From Methanothrix sp. (GTDB lineage: Archaea > Halobacteriota > Methanosarcinia > Methanotrichales > Methanotrichaceae), in the NCBI GenBank assembly GCA_012798025.1, contig JAAZNX010000177.1, positions 1 through 8,574 on the forward strand: a DNA stretch of 8,574 nt. The letters run 5' to 3'. Position numbers and translations under genes: made by a program. Positions 1 through 7,019 of the stretch are shown here, piece by piece. The notes under the pieces were generated by a model that saw only the letters and a list, made by a program, of their open reading frames with translations, searched no databases and was not told where the DNA came from. Numbering within the stretch: position 1 is the first letter of the stretch; every line of letters begins with the position of its first letter.

Positions 1-4
1 GAAG

Positions 5-772
5 TTACAGTTCAAATCCAGGTTCCATGGAAACGTCCTTCAAGAGCCTTTCAGCCGCGTCTACTTGCTCCTCGCTGCCATCGATGGCCAGCCATACGGA
101 TCCCTCTGCCCCGCAAACGCCGCCCGCCGCCATCAGGTTGGCCTTTGCACCAGTCAGGATCGAGATCGCTTCGATCTCTGTAAAGACCTGTCCGGGCACC
201 GGAAAGATTCGTGGGCCGCAGTTCCCGGGTGCTTTCAGCCGCCCTGCCAGCTCCATCAGATCGCCTGATACACGCTTCTCCAGGCCTACTGGCAAGATCA
301 GTCGCACACGTCGTCCCAGCACACCCTGCATTGCGGCAAGAACGGTTCCGCCTCTGGGATGGCCGACAAGCACAGCCGCTGCTCGTCGCTCCATGTCCAG
401 TGCATTGGCTCCTTTTAAGATGACGTCTCCCTCTGCCAGATCATCGATCACGTCAAAGATGGTTCTGCCTCGCTTCCAGACTCCACTGTCGATTATCACA
501 TCCCCAGAAAAGCCGTTCTCATCCAGCAGCCTCCCCTCTGCAGTCGTCTCCCGCCAGGGAGGCAAAGCGATGCCGCGAAAGAAGCTCTTCCGCGTGAAGC
601 CCTCTGCTTGACCTATGCTCTTCAATATCTCCTCGGCCACGTAACCGTTAGTTGTCCCGGCAATGATTGCTACTGTCCCAGATGAAAGAGACGATCGGAT
701 GGCTGGGTGAGCGGCCAGCGCCCGCCCTATGAGGCGCTTTCCCGCAGCAGGCGTCAGTAAGTACAATCTCAT
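5..772 (-). CDS. Conserved protein of unknown function, possibly NagB/RpiA-like fold
   Basis: This is a complete 255-residue reading frame; I do not recognise a named function. It looks soluble, with no signal peptide or membrane segment. Visible motifs are a glycine/threonine-rich strand-turn-helix, [19 protein letters not shown], at residues 32-50; [12 protein letters not shown] at 115-126; VGHPRGGTV at 136-144; and a glycine-rich [11 protein letters not shown] at 215-225. The first two resemble the phosphate-binding loop and the 'DvvikGAnAid' stretch of the NagB/RpiA/CoA-transferase-like (ISOCOT) fold. That assignment is inference from pattern only. The start at 772 has no clear Shine-Dalgarno sequence, so it may be leaderless. 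The gene diverges from the AlkD-type gene, with about 115 bases between starts. A 194-codon antisense frame across it is low-complexity and is taken as a shadow. Confidence 0.75.
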   Translation of the reverse strand: MRLYLLTPAAGKRLIGRALAAHPAIRSSLSSGTVAIIAGTTNGYVAEEILKSIGQAEGFTRKSFFRGIALPPWRETTAEGRLLDENGFSGDVIIDSGVWKRGRTIFDVIDDLAEGDVILKGANALDMERRAAAVLVGHPRGGTVLAAMQGVLGRRVRLILPVGLEKRVSGDLMELAGRLKAPGNCGPRIFPVPGQVFTEIEAISILTGAKANLMAAGGVCGAEGSVWLAIDGSEEQVDAAERLLKDVSMEPGFEL

Positions 773-783
773 TAAAATCCCAT

Positions 784-800
784 GATTCGTTCAATCGAAT
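784..800. repeat. Short inverted repeat in divergent intergenic region
   Basis: ATTCG and CGAAT arms (784-788 and 796-800) flank a short spacer between the left-edge minus-strand gene and the alkD-type gene. It could be an operator or a small hairpin, but five-base arms can easily arise by chance. I see no TATA-like element clearly placed for either gene in the 773-888 gap. Confidence 0.15.
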
Positions 801-871
801 GGAGAAGATCCTTTCGCTCGCATCACGATGAAGCCAAAGGATGACAGAATCGATGGCAAAAAAAGATGGTC

Positions 872-878
872 GGAGAGG
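872..878 (+). promoter_or_regulatory. Shine-Dalgarno site selecting the alkD-type start
   Basis: GGAGAGG ends 10 bases before the ATG at 889. The earlier in-frame ATG at 841 has only a poor AAAGG directly against it, so this site favours translation from 889. Confidence 0.5.
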
Positions 879-888
879 GAAAATTAAG

Positions 889-1599
889 ATGCAGCAGGAT
901 GTTTTGGTGACAGTAAGACAGGAGCTCTTGCAAAACATAGATGAGAAGACCAGAGATGGTGCCCAACGCTTCTTCAAGGAGGACGTCAAATTTCACGGGG
1001 TGAAGGCTGCCCTGGTCAAGAAGATCGCCGCTAAATACTTTCGGCTGATAGACGACAATGATAAACAGGAAATATTCTCATTGTGCGAAAAACTTCTGGA
1101 GACAAACTACAATGAAGAGGCGTTCATAGCCTTTGAATGGTCATACTTGATCCAAAAGAGATACGAACCATCGGACTTTTATGTTTTTGAAAGATGGATC
1201 TCGGATTTTGTCGACAACTGGGCGAAATGCGACACGCTCTGCAACCACACCGTCGGCAGCTTCCTTGAGATGTATCCGGAGTTCTTAAATAAGCTAAAAG
1301 ACTGGGCGCGCTCGGAGAACCGCTGGATGCGGCGGGCTTCGGCTGTGAGTTTGATACTTCCTGCCAGAAAGGGGTCGTTCCTAAAAGAGGTACTGGAGAT
1401 CTCAGAGATTCTATTACAGGACCGGGACGACCTTGTGCAGAAAGGCTACGGCTGGATGCTTAAAGAGGCGAGCAAGAAACACCAGGAGGAGATCTTCGAG
1501 TACATAATGAACAGGAAGGAGAAAATGCCCAGGACAGCCCTGCGCTATGCACTTGAGAAGATGCCGCTGGAGATGAGAAAGAGGGCGATGCAAAGATAA
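889..1599 (+). CDS. DNA alkylation repair protein, AlkD-like HEAT-repeat glycosylase
   Basis: AlkD-family proteins are all-helical HEAT-repeat DNA glycosylases that release alkylated bases such as N3-methyladenine and N7-methylguanine. Starting at 889 the protein has 236 residues, close to the usual AlkD length. It opens with the typical segment FFKEDVKFHGVKAALVKKI and continues as paired helices. NWAKCD places Trp111 and Asp115, and RWMRRASAV places Arg148/149; these match the Trp, Asp and Arg that line the lesion-binding cleft of Bacillus cereus AlkD (W109, D113, R148). An in-frame ATG at 841 would add 16 mostly basic residues, but the good Shine-Dalgarno site and the numbering match favour 889. 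It precedes the broken cysteine-rich gene on the same strand. The family assignment is confident; activity depends on the conserved residues being used the same way. Confidence 0.88.
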   Translation: MQQDVLVTVRQELLQNIDEKTRDGAQRFFKEDVKFHGVKAALVKKIAAKYFRLIDDNDKQEIFSLCEKLLETNYNEEAFIAFEWSYLIQKRYEPSDFYVFERWISDFVDNWAKCDTLCNHTVGSFLEMYPEFLNKLKDWARSENRWMRRASAVSLILPARKGSFLKEVLEISEILLQDRDDLVQKGYGWMLKEASKKHQEEIFEYIMNRKEKMPRTALRYALEKMPLEMRKRAMQR

Positions 1600-1635
1600 A
1601 ATGAGGTGCGGAGAATTTCTATTTTTCAGTGGAGC

Positions 1636-2210
1636 ATGATGGAAGATCAATCAGAGGGATATGGAAGGAATATTGCGAAGCTGATAGACAGCCAGGTGAC
1701 CGGCAAGGAGTTTGAATTTGACCAAATCCTGTTGACGCCAACAGCGAAAGGTTACCGAGCCCTTGTGAAGCAGGCAGAGAAGTAGATCTCTTTGCGAATC
1801 ATGAATTACTTGAAGAGCAGATGGTCAGGGGGAACAATGTAGAACCTATCCTCATCTGCCATGGCCGCGGCGGTGTGTTCACGGAGCATATCCGACACCC
1901 TCATGAAATCGACGTCGGATTGGTGCTTCTCAATGCAGTGGCCTTCTGTAATTTGAGATGCGCCAATAGATGCGAAACAGGTGGAGAATGCAGGATCGCC
2001 AGGAACATGAATGAGCCTCATCTGTCCCGTTGCATTAAACTGCCGCGTGACATCGCAATAATTTGGGATTGCATCAAGAGATACATTGCTACAGGCAAAG
2101 CTGTCAGCGCAAGGGAGGCCCTCTGTGCAAGCGATGCGAGAAAAATACACGAGGCCATGTGCGTGAGAGCCGAGATTGGTCATGATTTTTATCCTGCTGC
2201 ATCTTGCTGA
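1636..2210 (+). pseudogene. Unrecognised cysteine-rich gene split by a frameshift
   Basis: Two adjoining open frames read as one protein if a single base is restored. Frame one runs from ATG 1636 (or 1639, or GTG 1606) to TAG at 1783 and ends YRALVKQAEK. The other frame is open from 1716 to the TGA at 2208-2210 and continues VDLFANHELLEEQ, then an ATG at 1821. Restoring a G in AAGTAGAT (1780-1787) gives AAG-GTA-GAT and about 191 residues. First codon positions are about 67-69% purine in both halves, as expected of coding DNA, against about 58% in the antisense frame (1806-2183). The C-terminal 129 residues hold ten cysteines, including C-x3-C-x3-C-x5-C, which suggests metal binding or disulfides. 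I do not recognise the family. It could be a real pseudogene, a sequencing error or programmed frameshifting; alternatively only 1821-2210 is translated. Confidence 0.5.
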
Positions 2211-2213
2211 TGA

Positions 2214-3122
2214 TCACCGTTCCATTTTTTTCACTGACCTGTCATGCGATGCTGGTTCTGCTGGCAGAAGCTGGACCTCATCGATGTATCGGCCGCAGTG
2301 CGGGCAGACAAAATGACCTTTGGTCAAATTAAGCTCGCATTTTTTTTGGGCCAGCACCTCTGAAAAGCCGGATGCAAGAACTCCTGTGGGCAAAGCAAAG
2401 AGGCCGATTCCCAATATCACTACTATCGAGCCTATGAACTTTCCCCAGGGCGTTATGGGATAGACATCTCCGTAGCCCACGGTGGCCAAAGTCACTATGC
2501 CCCACCACATCGCTGCAGGAATGCTGGAGAAGGCCTCAGGTTGTGCCTCGTGCTCTGCATTGTACATCAGGCTGGAGGAGATCACGAGCAATATCAGGAT
2601 GGAAAAGAACATCAGCATCAGCTCTTCCTTCTTGAGCCTGATCACGTCCACGAATGTTTGTACGGACTCGGAGTAGCGTGCCAGCTTCAGCACTCGAAAG
2701 AGCCTGAAGAGCCTCAGGGCTCGCACGAATCTCAAATCAGTGGAGACGACTGGCAGGTAAAATGGAAGCACCGCCAGGAGGTCGACGATGGACAGGGGCG
2801 TTGCCATGAACCGCAGCCTGCCAAAGATGGGATCTTTGAAGCTCGGATTTACAGTGCAGCTCCAGACACGCAAAATATATTCAACCGTGAAAACCGACAC
2901 TGAAAAGAGCTCTAAGGCGTAAAATAACAATGAGTAGCGAGCGTATAACCAATCAACCGTTTCCAGAACCACGGCTAGAACATTCAACACTATCAGGCCC
3001 ATTATGAACGGTTCGAAGTACCTGCTGTCCTTGTCTCCTGGCTCAAGAATGCCATAGATGCGGGCCTTTAGGTCTCGAATCATATCTGAGGGCCTATGAT
3101 TGCGTTTCTGGATATAAAGCAT
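2214..3122 (-). CDS. Voltage-gated potassium channel, six-TM Kv type
   Basis: This 302-residue integral membrane protein has the full Kv layout. S1 is at about 37-55, S2 at 65-88, S3 at 107-124, and the S4 sensor at 131-149 carries a basic residue at every third position (R131, R134, R137, R140, R143, K146, R149). S5 is at about 168-188, a pore helix at 196-213, the selectivity filter TVGYGD at 214-219, and S6 at 228-253. Acidic residues in S2 (E81) and S3 (D114) could pair with the sensor. It should form a tetramer passing K+ in response to membrane voltage. After S6 a short cytoplasmic tail carries Cys262, His270 and CPHC (273-276), a possible small zinc site, and no RCK domain. The start at 3122 follows GGAAG by four bases and beats the internal Met14. 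It diverges from the amidohydrolase gene and converges on the split gene. Confidence 0.93.
   Translation of the reverse strand: MLYIQKRNHRPSDMIRDLKARIYGILEPGDKDSRYFEPFIMGLIVLNVLAVVLETVDWLYARYSLLFYALELFSVSVFTVEYILRVWSCTVNPSFKDPIFGRLRFMATPLSIVDLLAVLPFYLPVVSTDLRFVRALRLFRLFRVLKLARYSESVQTFVDVIRLKKEELMLMFFSILILLVISSSLMYNAEHEAQPEAFSSIPAAMWWGIVTLATVGYGDVYPITPWGKFIGSIVVILGIGLFALPTGVLASGFSEVLAQKKCELNLTKGHFVCPHCGRYIDEVQLLPAEPASHDRSVKKMER
2225..2232 (+). terminator. Possible oligo-T terminator for the plus-strand gene
   Basis: Eight consecutive T residues lie 15 bases past the stop at 2208-2210 of the split plus-strand gene. Archaeal transcription commonly ends at such T-runs. The same bases encode Lys-Lys near the C-terminus of the convergent channel, so the run may be incidental. 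A second T8 sits at 2340-2347. Confidence 0.25.
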
Positions 3123-3158
3123 TCTTCTTCCAGCTAACGGCCAAACCCCATTGTCACC

Positions 3159-3166
3159 TTAATATA
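3159..3166. promoter_or_regulatory. TATA-like box shared by two divergent genes
   Basis: TTAATATA on the plus strand (TATATTAA on the minus) is the only good TATA-like box in the gap between the channel and amidohydrolase genes. Its centre lies about 26 bases before the ATG at 3189, the usual archaeal TATA-to-start distance, so it predicts a leaderless amidohydrolase mRNA beginning at that ATG. On the minus strand the same box would place initiation near 3136, leaving a 13-base leader with GGAAG before the channel ATG. Use in both directions is inference; no convincing purine-rich BRE is visible on either side. Confidence 0.5.
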
Positions 3167-3188
3167 CATGGACCGGCCACAATTTGTT

Positions 3189-3923
3189 ATGCGTGCAGCC
3201 TGCATCCAGCAACGTGTCGAGCCGTGCCGTCTTGGGCACAACCTCGCGCGAGCGTTGGAGATGGCCAGCATGGCCCTGGCAAAAGGCGCGAAGATTCTGG
3301 TGTTTCCTGAGCTTTTCTTGACGGGTTTTTGCTACGAGCCTTCTTTGCAGGCAACAGTCAATGATTTCCCGCCTTACCCGACTCTTGATCCCTTCCGGGC
3401 CCTGGCGCAGGAGCACGAGTGCCTGATCATAGGTTCCCTGAGGAGCGAAAGCCAGAATCTGGGATTTTGCCTGGATTCCGAGGGCCTGGAGCTGCGCTCT
3501 AAGATCCACATCTTCGGTCCGGAAAAGGAGCACTTCAAGGGAGGCGATTTCATCTCACCTGTGTCTACGAGGTGGGGCATGGTAGGCTTGCAGATCTGCT
3601 ACGATCTTCGCTTTCCAGAGGTCGCGCGCTCGCTCGCGCTGCAAGGTGCGGATTTCCTGGTCACCACAGCTCAGTTTCCAGCGCTACGGAGCCATCAGTG
3701 GCGCACACTCTGCCTTGCGCGAGCAATAGAGAATCAGATGCCGCACCTGGCCTGCAACTGGGCCCAAGGTGGTAGCTCTTTGATCATCAATGCCATGGGC
3801 GAAGTGCTGGCAGAAGCAGGATCAGACGAGGCTTTGATATACGGAGAGGTGAATTTAGCAGAAAGAGATCATGCTCGCCACGAGATTCCGTGCTTTTTCG
3901 ACCGGCGACCGGAGATTTACTGA
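3189..3923 (+). CDS. Carbon-nitrogen hydrolase (nitrilase superfamily, omega-amidase-like)
   Basis: The protein hydrolyses a carbon-nitrogen bond, most likely an amide, in the cytoplasm. The Glu-Lys-Cys triad of the nitrilase superfamily is visible: Glu in FPELFLTGF (residue 41), Lys in RSKIHIF (105) and Cys in ICYDLRFPE (137), numbered from the ATG at 3189. The ICYDLRFPE form of the nucleophile elbow is typical of the Nit2/omega-amidase branch, but the substrate cannot be read from sequence. Length is 244 residues, slightly short for the family. An upstream in-frame ATG at 3168 would add MDRPQFV. I prefer 3189 because it begins MRAACIQ, as family members do, and sits about 26 bases after the TATA box, whereas 3168 nearly touches that box. 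The stop at 3921-3923 overlaps the GAGG that serves priS nine bases downstream, suggesting co-transcription. Confidence 0.9.
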   Translation: MRAACIQQRVEPCRLGHNLARALEMASMALAKGAKILVFPELFLTGFCYEPSLQATVNDFPPYPTLDPFRALAQEHECLIIGSLRSESQNLGFCLDSEGLELRSKIHIFGPEKEHFKGGDFISPVSTRWGMVGLQICYDLRFPEVARSLALQGADFLVTTAQFPALRSHQWRTLCLARAIENQMPHLACNWAQGGSSLIINAMGEVLAEAGSDEALIYGEVNLAERDHARHEIPCFFDRRPEIY

Positions 3924-3932
3924 GGCGATTGT

Positions 3933-5159
3933 ATGAACGCCTTGACCCGAAACTTTCTGATCTCGAAGTTCAGAGAGTATTACATCGAATCATCCTTGGA
4001 TGTCCCACCGGACTTTGAGTCCAGGGAGTGGGGGTTCCTGTTCTTCGATGACTCCGGCATGCGCCGCCACAAATCCTACCTTTGCAGGGGCGAATTAGCA
4101 GACTACGTACGCAGCATGGTGCCGAGGCACATCTATCATTCTGCCGCCTACTATCAGAGGCCAGGTGCACCAACCATGAAAGAGAAGCTCTGGCAGGGAG
4201 CAGACCTCATCTTTGATCTAGATGCTGATCATCTGCGGGCGGCCCCAAAGTCATACGAAGAGATGCTTGCTCGAGTAAAGAGGGAGACCCAAAAGCTCCT
4301 AGACTTCCTTCTGTCAGACTTCGGATTTTCAGAGAGCAAAATCGCTGTTGTATTCTCTGGGGGGCGAGGCTACCACATCCATGTCCGCGACCAGCGGATT
4401 CTCACGCTTGGCAGCGATGAGCGCCGAGAGATCGTGGATTATCTGACCGGTCGCGGCTTAAGCATCGATCGATTCATCTACGAAGTAAGAGTTGGCGGCG
4501 ATTATGGCGTTAAGAGTGCCACCAAGATGACTTTTCCCAAAGAGGGGTCCTCTGGATGGGGTAACAGGATCAACCGTTCCGTGTCATCTTTCGTTACCAA
4601 AATAAGGAACCTGGATAGAGAAGAAGCATTGGATCTTCTTTCCCAAACCAAGGGAATAGGCTCAAAGAAGGCATCAGATTTTTACCAAAGCCTTCTTGAT
4701 GATCGGGTCATAGAAGAAATACAAAAGGGAAACTTGGATTTCCTCAAGTACAGCTCAGCAGTATGGGGAAGCCTCCTTGGCGAATACCTAGAACGAGAAA
4801 AAGTCAATGCGGTCATAAGCATAGAAGAAGAGCGCGGCGAGACGGACGAGCCCGTCACGGCTGATGTGCGCAGGCTTATTCGATGCCCTGGCAGCCTGCA
4901 CGGCGGCACTGGCTTTCGAGTGACACCCTTAGCCCTTTCAGATCTGGAAGGCTTCGACCCTCTAGCAGACGCCGTGGTCTTTGGAGATGATCCCGTGCCT
5001 TTAGAGATGCTCAAGCCCTTCAGCACCCAGATGCGTGGTGAGAGCTACCACCTGAACGATGGCCCGGCGGAGGTGCCAATGCATGCAGCGGTCTTCCTCA
5101 TGGCAAGGGGCGTGGCCGAAGCTCGGGCAAAGTTTTTGAGCAGTGACAAATCTATGTAG
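3933..5159 (+). CDS. priS: DNA primase small (catalytic) subunit PriS
   Basis: This is the catalytic subunit of the archaeal/eukaryotic-type primase, which pairs with PriL to make primers for DNA replication. The 408-residue protein carries the metal-binding aspartates in FDLDAD (D95, D97), the nucleotide-binding SGGRGYH motif (142-148) and the C-terminal catalytic signature DEPVTADVRRLIR (305-317) followed by CPGSLHG. Between FDLDAD and SGGRGYH, where several archaeal PriS proteins carry a cysteine-based zinc knuckle, there is no cysteine at all; only C51 and C318 occur in the protein. The start at 3933 has GAGG seven bases upstream (3922-3925), overlapping the previous stop. The Gins51 gene follows after 52 bases; PriS and GINS proteins act together at the fork and are often neighbours in archaeal genomes. 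Confidence 0.97.
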   Translation: MNALTRNFLISKFREYYIESSLDVPPDFESREWGFLFFDDSGMRRHKSYLCRGELADYVRSMVPRHIYHSAAYYQRPGAPTMKEKLWQGADLIFDLDADHLRAAPKSYEEMLARVKRETQKLLDFLLSDFGFSESKIAVVFSGGRGYHIHVRDQRILTLGSDERREIVDYLTGRGLSIDRFIYEVRVGGDYGVKSATKMTFPKEGSSGWGNRINRSVSSFVTKIRNLDREEALDLLSQTKGIGSKKASDFYQSLLDDRVIEEIQKGNLDFLKYSSAVWGSLLGEYLEREKVNAVISIEEERGETDEPVTADVRRLIRCPGSLHGGTGFRVTPLALSDLEGFDPLADAVVFGDDPVPLEMLKPFSTQMRGESYHLNDGPAEVPMHAAVFLMARGVAEARAKFLSSDKSM

Positions 5160-5184
5160 TTCGGATCTCGGATAACGAGTTCGC

Positions 5185-5191
5185 TCTAAAA
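5185..5191 (+). promoter_or_regulatory. Weak TATA-like element before gins51
   Basis: TCTAAAA lies about 24-26 bases before the gins51 ATG, in the 52-base gap after priS, the longest gap in the plus-strand block. It could give a leaderless internal transcript, but it matches the consensus poorly and AGGT at 5201-5204 offers an ordinary ribosome binding site. Confidence 0.2.
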
Positions 5192-5211
5192 GGCAGCAGC
5201 AGGTTGTAAAA

Positions 5212-5778
5212 ATGGATCTGGCCAATACGCTTCGAGAGGAGCGGAAGACCGCTGAGCTCTTGCACCTGGATAAGGACTTTTACCAGAAGGTTGGAAATTA
5301 TCTCGCTGGCTTGGAGCAGGAGCTATCGCGCTTAGATGACCCCTTCAGTGTAGAGGCCCAGATTTTGCAAGATACCCTCAAGAGCGAGAAGAACAGCGTG
5401 AACAAGCTCATCGACCAGAGGGTGAAGAAGATAGTTCGCAGAGCGCTTCGAAACGCGCGCTCTGCTTTTCGGGAAGACGCCATTGGGGACATGACCCAGG
5501 AAGAGGAGGAGATCTACCATCAGATGTTGTCTGCGTTTGCCCGTGGTCGGGAGGCCATCCTTGCTCACGTGACTCACACCGAAAGGCCTTTAACGGGCAA
5601 GAAAGATATATCGTGGGACTATGAGGTTGTTAGGTTGCTGGATAGTGTTCCAATGTTTGTGGGAGTAGATGGGAGGAATTATCTCCTCTCCAAGGATGAA
5701 GTAGCCGTTCTCCCGGCAGTTCACGCCAGAAATCTGCGCAACAAGAATTTAGCGTCTGAAGTGAGACAAGAGAGATGA
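5212..5778 (+). CDS. gins51: Archaeal GINS subunit Gins51 (DNA replication)
   Basis: Gins51 belongs to the GINS complex, which binds MCM helicase and the GAN/Cdc45-like nuclease at the replication fork. The 188-residue protein has the AB domain order of Gins51 (Sld5/Psf1 type). A long helical A domain covers about 1-120, rich in charged heptad-like helices. A short acidic linker follows, then a small beta-rich B domain at about 137-185 with VRLLDSVPMFVGVDG and the typical YLLSKDEVAVLP. AGGT precedes the ATG by seven bases. The position between priS and the eL42 gene, only 12 bases from the latter, matches known archaeal gene order and supports the call. Pairwise identity in this family is low, so domain order and context carry much of the weight. 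Confidence 0.9.
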   Translation: MDLANTLREERKTAELLHLDKDFYQKVGNYLAGLEQELSRLDDPFSVEAQILQDTLKSEKNSVNKLIDQRVKKIVRRALRNARSAFREDAIGDMTQEEEEIYHQMLSAFARGREAILAHVTHTERPLTGKKDISWDYEVVRLLDSVPMFVGVDGRNYLLSKDEVAVLPAVHARNLRNKNLASEVRQER

Positions 5779-5790
5779 TAAGAAGTGAAG

Positions 5791-6069
5791 ATGCCAAAAA
5801 AACTTAATGCTTACTGCCCGTTTTGCAAAAAACATACCGCTCAAACGGTTGAGCGGGTGAGAAAAGGCAGGGAATCGTCACTGACCCATATCAAAAGGCA
5901 GCGGTATTTCCGGGCCAATGGGATTGGAAATCAGGGCAAGTTTTCCAAGGTTCCAGGCGGCGATAAACCCACCAAGAGATTGAACCTCAGATACCGCTGC
6001 GCAGTATGCAAGAAGGCCCACAACCGTCCTGGCTTCCGAGCAGGCAAGTTCGATCTGGTGGAGGGATGA
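5791..6069 (+). CDS. rpl44e: 50S ribosomal protein eL42 (L44e)
   Basis: eL42 (formerly L44e) is a small zinc-binding protein of the large ribosomal subunit near the E site. The 92-residue sequence is typical in length and strongly basic. It shows the paired zinc ligands CPFC (Cys9, Cys12) and CAVC (Cys70, Cys73), and the conserved central region with [21 protein letters not shown] chose ATG 5791, giving [12 protein letters not shown]; an in-frame GTG at 5785 would add only two residues and is more likely part of the GTGA ribosome-binding sequence. The gene starts 12 bases after gins51, and its TGA overlaps the ATG of the eS27 gene in an ATGA junction, so translation of the two is probably coupled. 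Confidence 0.97.
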   Translation: MPKKLNAYCPFCKKHTAQTVERVRKGRESSLTHIKRQRYFRANGIGNQGKFSKVPGGDKPTKRLNLRYRCAVCKKAHNRPGFRAGKFDLVEG

Positions 6070-6239
6070 GTCTGCCGTCCAAGTTCATCAAGGTGAAGTG
6101 CAACGACTGTGAGAACGAGCAAGTGATCTTTGCCCATGCTTCTACGGTCGTAAAATGCCTGGTCTGCGGGCGAACGCTTGCAGAGCCCACGGGCGGCAAG
6201 GCTGAGATCAAGACCCAGGTATTAGAAGTGCTAGAGTGA
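6066..6239 (+). CDS. rps27e: 30S ribosomal protein eS27
   Basis: eS27 is a small zinc-ribbon protein of the 30S subunit. From ATG 6066 it is 57 residues long, close to the usual size. It opens [12 protein letters not shown] and carries the four cysteines CNDC (12, 15) and CLVC (31, 34), followed by the family tail [13 protein letters not shown]. The frame is open further upstream to 6006, but that part overlaps eL42 in another frame and has no homology to the family, so the ATGA junction start is preferred. GGTGGAGGG lies directly before the ATG, an unusually tight ribosome-binding site that fits translational coupling with eL42. The aIF2-alpha gene follows after six bases, the common archaeal order. 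Confidence 0.96.
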   Translation: MSLPSKFIKVKCNDCENEQVIFAHASTVVKCLVCGRTLAEPTGGKAEIKTQVLEVLE

Positions 6240-6245
6240 TCATCG

Positions 6246-7019
6246 ATGCAGCGTGAGGGCTGGCCAGAGCCCGGATCCCTAGTGGTCTGCACTGTAACAC
6301 AGGTTGTGGACTTCGGCGCCTTTGTCACTCTGGACGAGTATTCCGGCAAGCAGGGCTTGATCCACATCTCTGAGGTGGCCAGCGGATGGATCAAATACAT
6401 TCGCGACCACGTAAGAGAAGGACAAAAGATAGTCTGCAAAGTCCTGAATGTCGATACATCTCGCCACCACATAGATCTTTCTCTTAAAGATGTGAATGAG
6501 CATCAGCGCAGGGAGAAGATTCAGGAGTGGAAGGCAGACCAGAAGGCATGGAAATGGCTGGAGATGGCCTATAAAGACCGGCCCGATGATGTTAAGCGCG
6601 TGGCTGACGCCCTGGTGGCAGCTTACGACAGCCTCTATTTAGCCATGGAAGAGACCGCTCTAAGCGGTGTCGATGCCCTTAAGGATGCAGGCCTGTCCGA
6701 GGAAGACGTAAAGATCCTGGAAAATCTCTCCAGAGATAACGTCAAAATACCCTCTGTTGAAATCAGCGGCTATGTGGATATCACATCCCCTGCTCCTGAC
6801 GGTGTTGAGGTCATCCGCAAAGCCCTCAAGCAAGCGAAGCGCTCGAAAGACAAGGATGCGACGATTACCATCACCTACATAGGCGCACCGCGTTATCGCA
6901 TTCATGTTACTGCACCTGATTACAAGCACGCTGAGTCTGTTCTCAAGAAGTCCGCTCAGAGTGTAGTCAAGTACATCGAGCAGCATGGCGGAGAAGGCAC
7001 CTTCCTTAGAGAGGCATGA
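6246..7019 (+). CDS. eif2a: Translation initiation factor aIF2 subunit alpha
   Basis: aIF2-alpha is one of three subunits of the factor that delivers methionyl initiator tRNA to the small ribosomal subunit. The 257-residue protein shows the three expected domains: an N-terminal S1/OB fold at about 9-82 (VDFGAFVTLDE, GLIHISE, HIDLSLKDV), a helical domain at about 87-165 with WKADQKAWKW, and an alpha/beta C-terminal domain at about 170-250 (TITYIGAPRYRIHVTAPDY) that contacts aIF2-gamma. Length is typical. The ATG follows the eS27 stop by six bases with a GTGAT ribosome-binding sequence overlapping that stop. Its own TGA overlaps the Nop10 ATG in an ATGA junction. Domain content and neighbours agree, so confidence is high. 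Confidence 0.97.
   Translation: MQREGWPEPGSLVVCTVTQVVDFGAFVTLDEYSGKQGLIHISEVASGWIKYIRDHVREGQKIVCKVLNVDTSRHHIDLSLKDVNEHQRREKIQEWKADQKAWKWLEMAYKDRPDDVKRVADALVAAYDSLYLAMEETALSGVDALKDAGLSEEDVKILENLSRDNVKIPSVEISGYVDITSPAPDGVEVIRKALKQAKRSKDKDATITITYIGAPRYRIHVTAPDYKHAESVLKKSAQSVVKYIEQHGGEGTFLREA

Noticed and set aside
27..611. 194-codon plus-strand frame at the left edge
   Set aside because: Serine/proline/arginine-rich with no domain pattern; it is antisense to the well-formed minus-strand protein at 5-772.
1597..1785. In-frame continuation after the AlkD-type stop codon, suggesting readthrough
   Set aside because: The AlkD-type protein already has the normal family length at its TAA, and the continuation fits better as the start of the split gene.
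1783..1785. TAG as a possible pyrrolysine codon, given a methanogen host
   Set aside because: Reading through in the same frame gives only a short tail that stops again soon after; the coding signal resumes in a different frame, so a deletion explains it better.
1806..2183. 125-codon minus-strand frame following the potassium channel by about 30 bases, with AGGA before its ATG
   Set aside because: It lies opposite the plus-strand frame, has lower first-position purine bias (about 58% versus 67%) and no recognisable motif. The plus frame also continues upstream in a sensible way. It is not fully excluded.
2340..2347. T8 run on the plus strand as a terminator
   Set aside because: It lies well inside the potassium channel gene, where it encodes Lys residues on the minus strand; the T8 at 2225-2232 is better placed.
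6006..6065. Upstream extension of the eS27 frame
   Set aside because: It overlaps eL42 coding sequence in another frame and adds residues foreign to the family; the ATGA junction gives the normal length.
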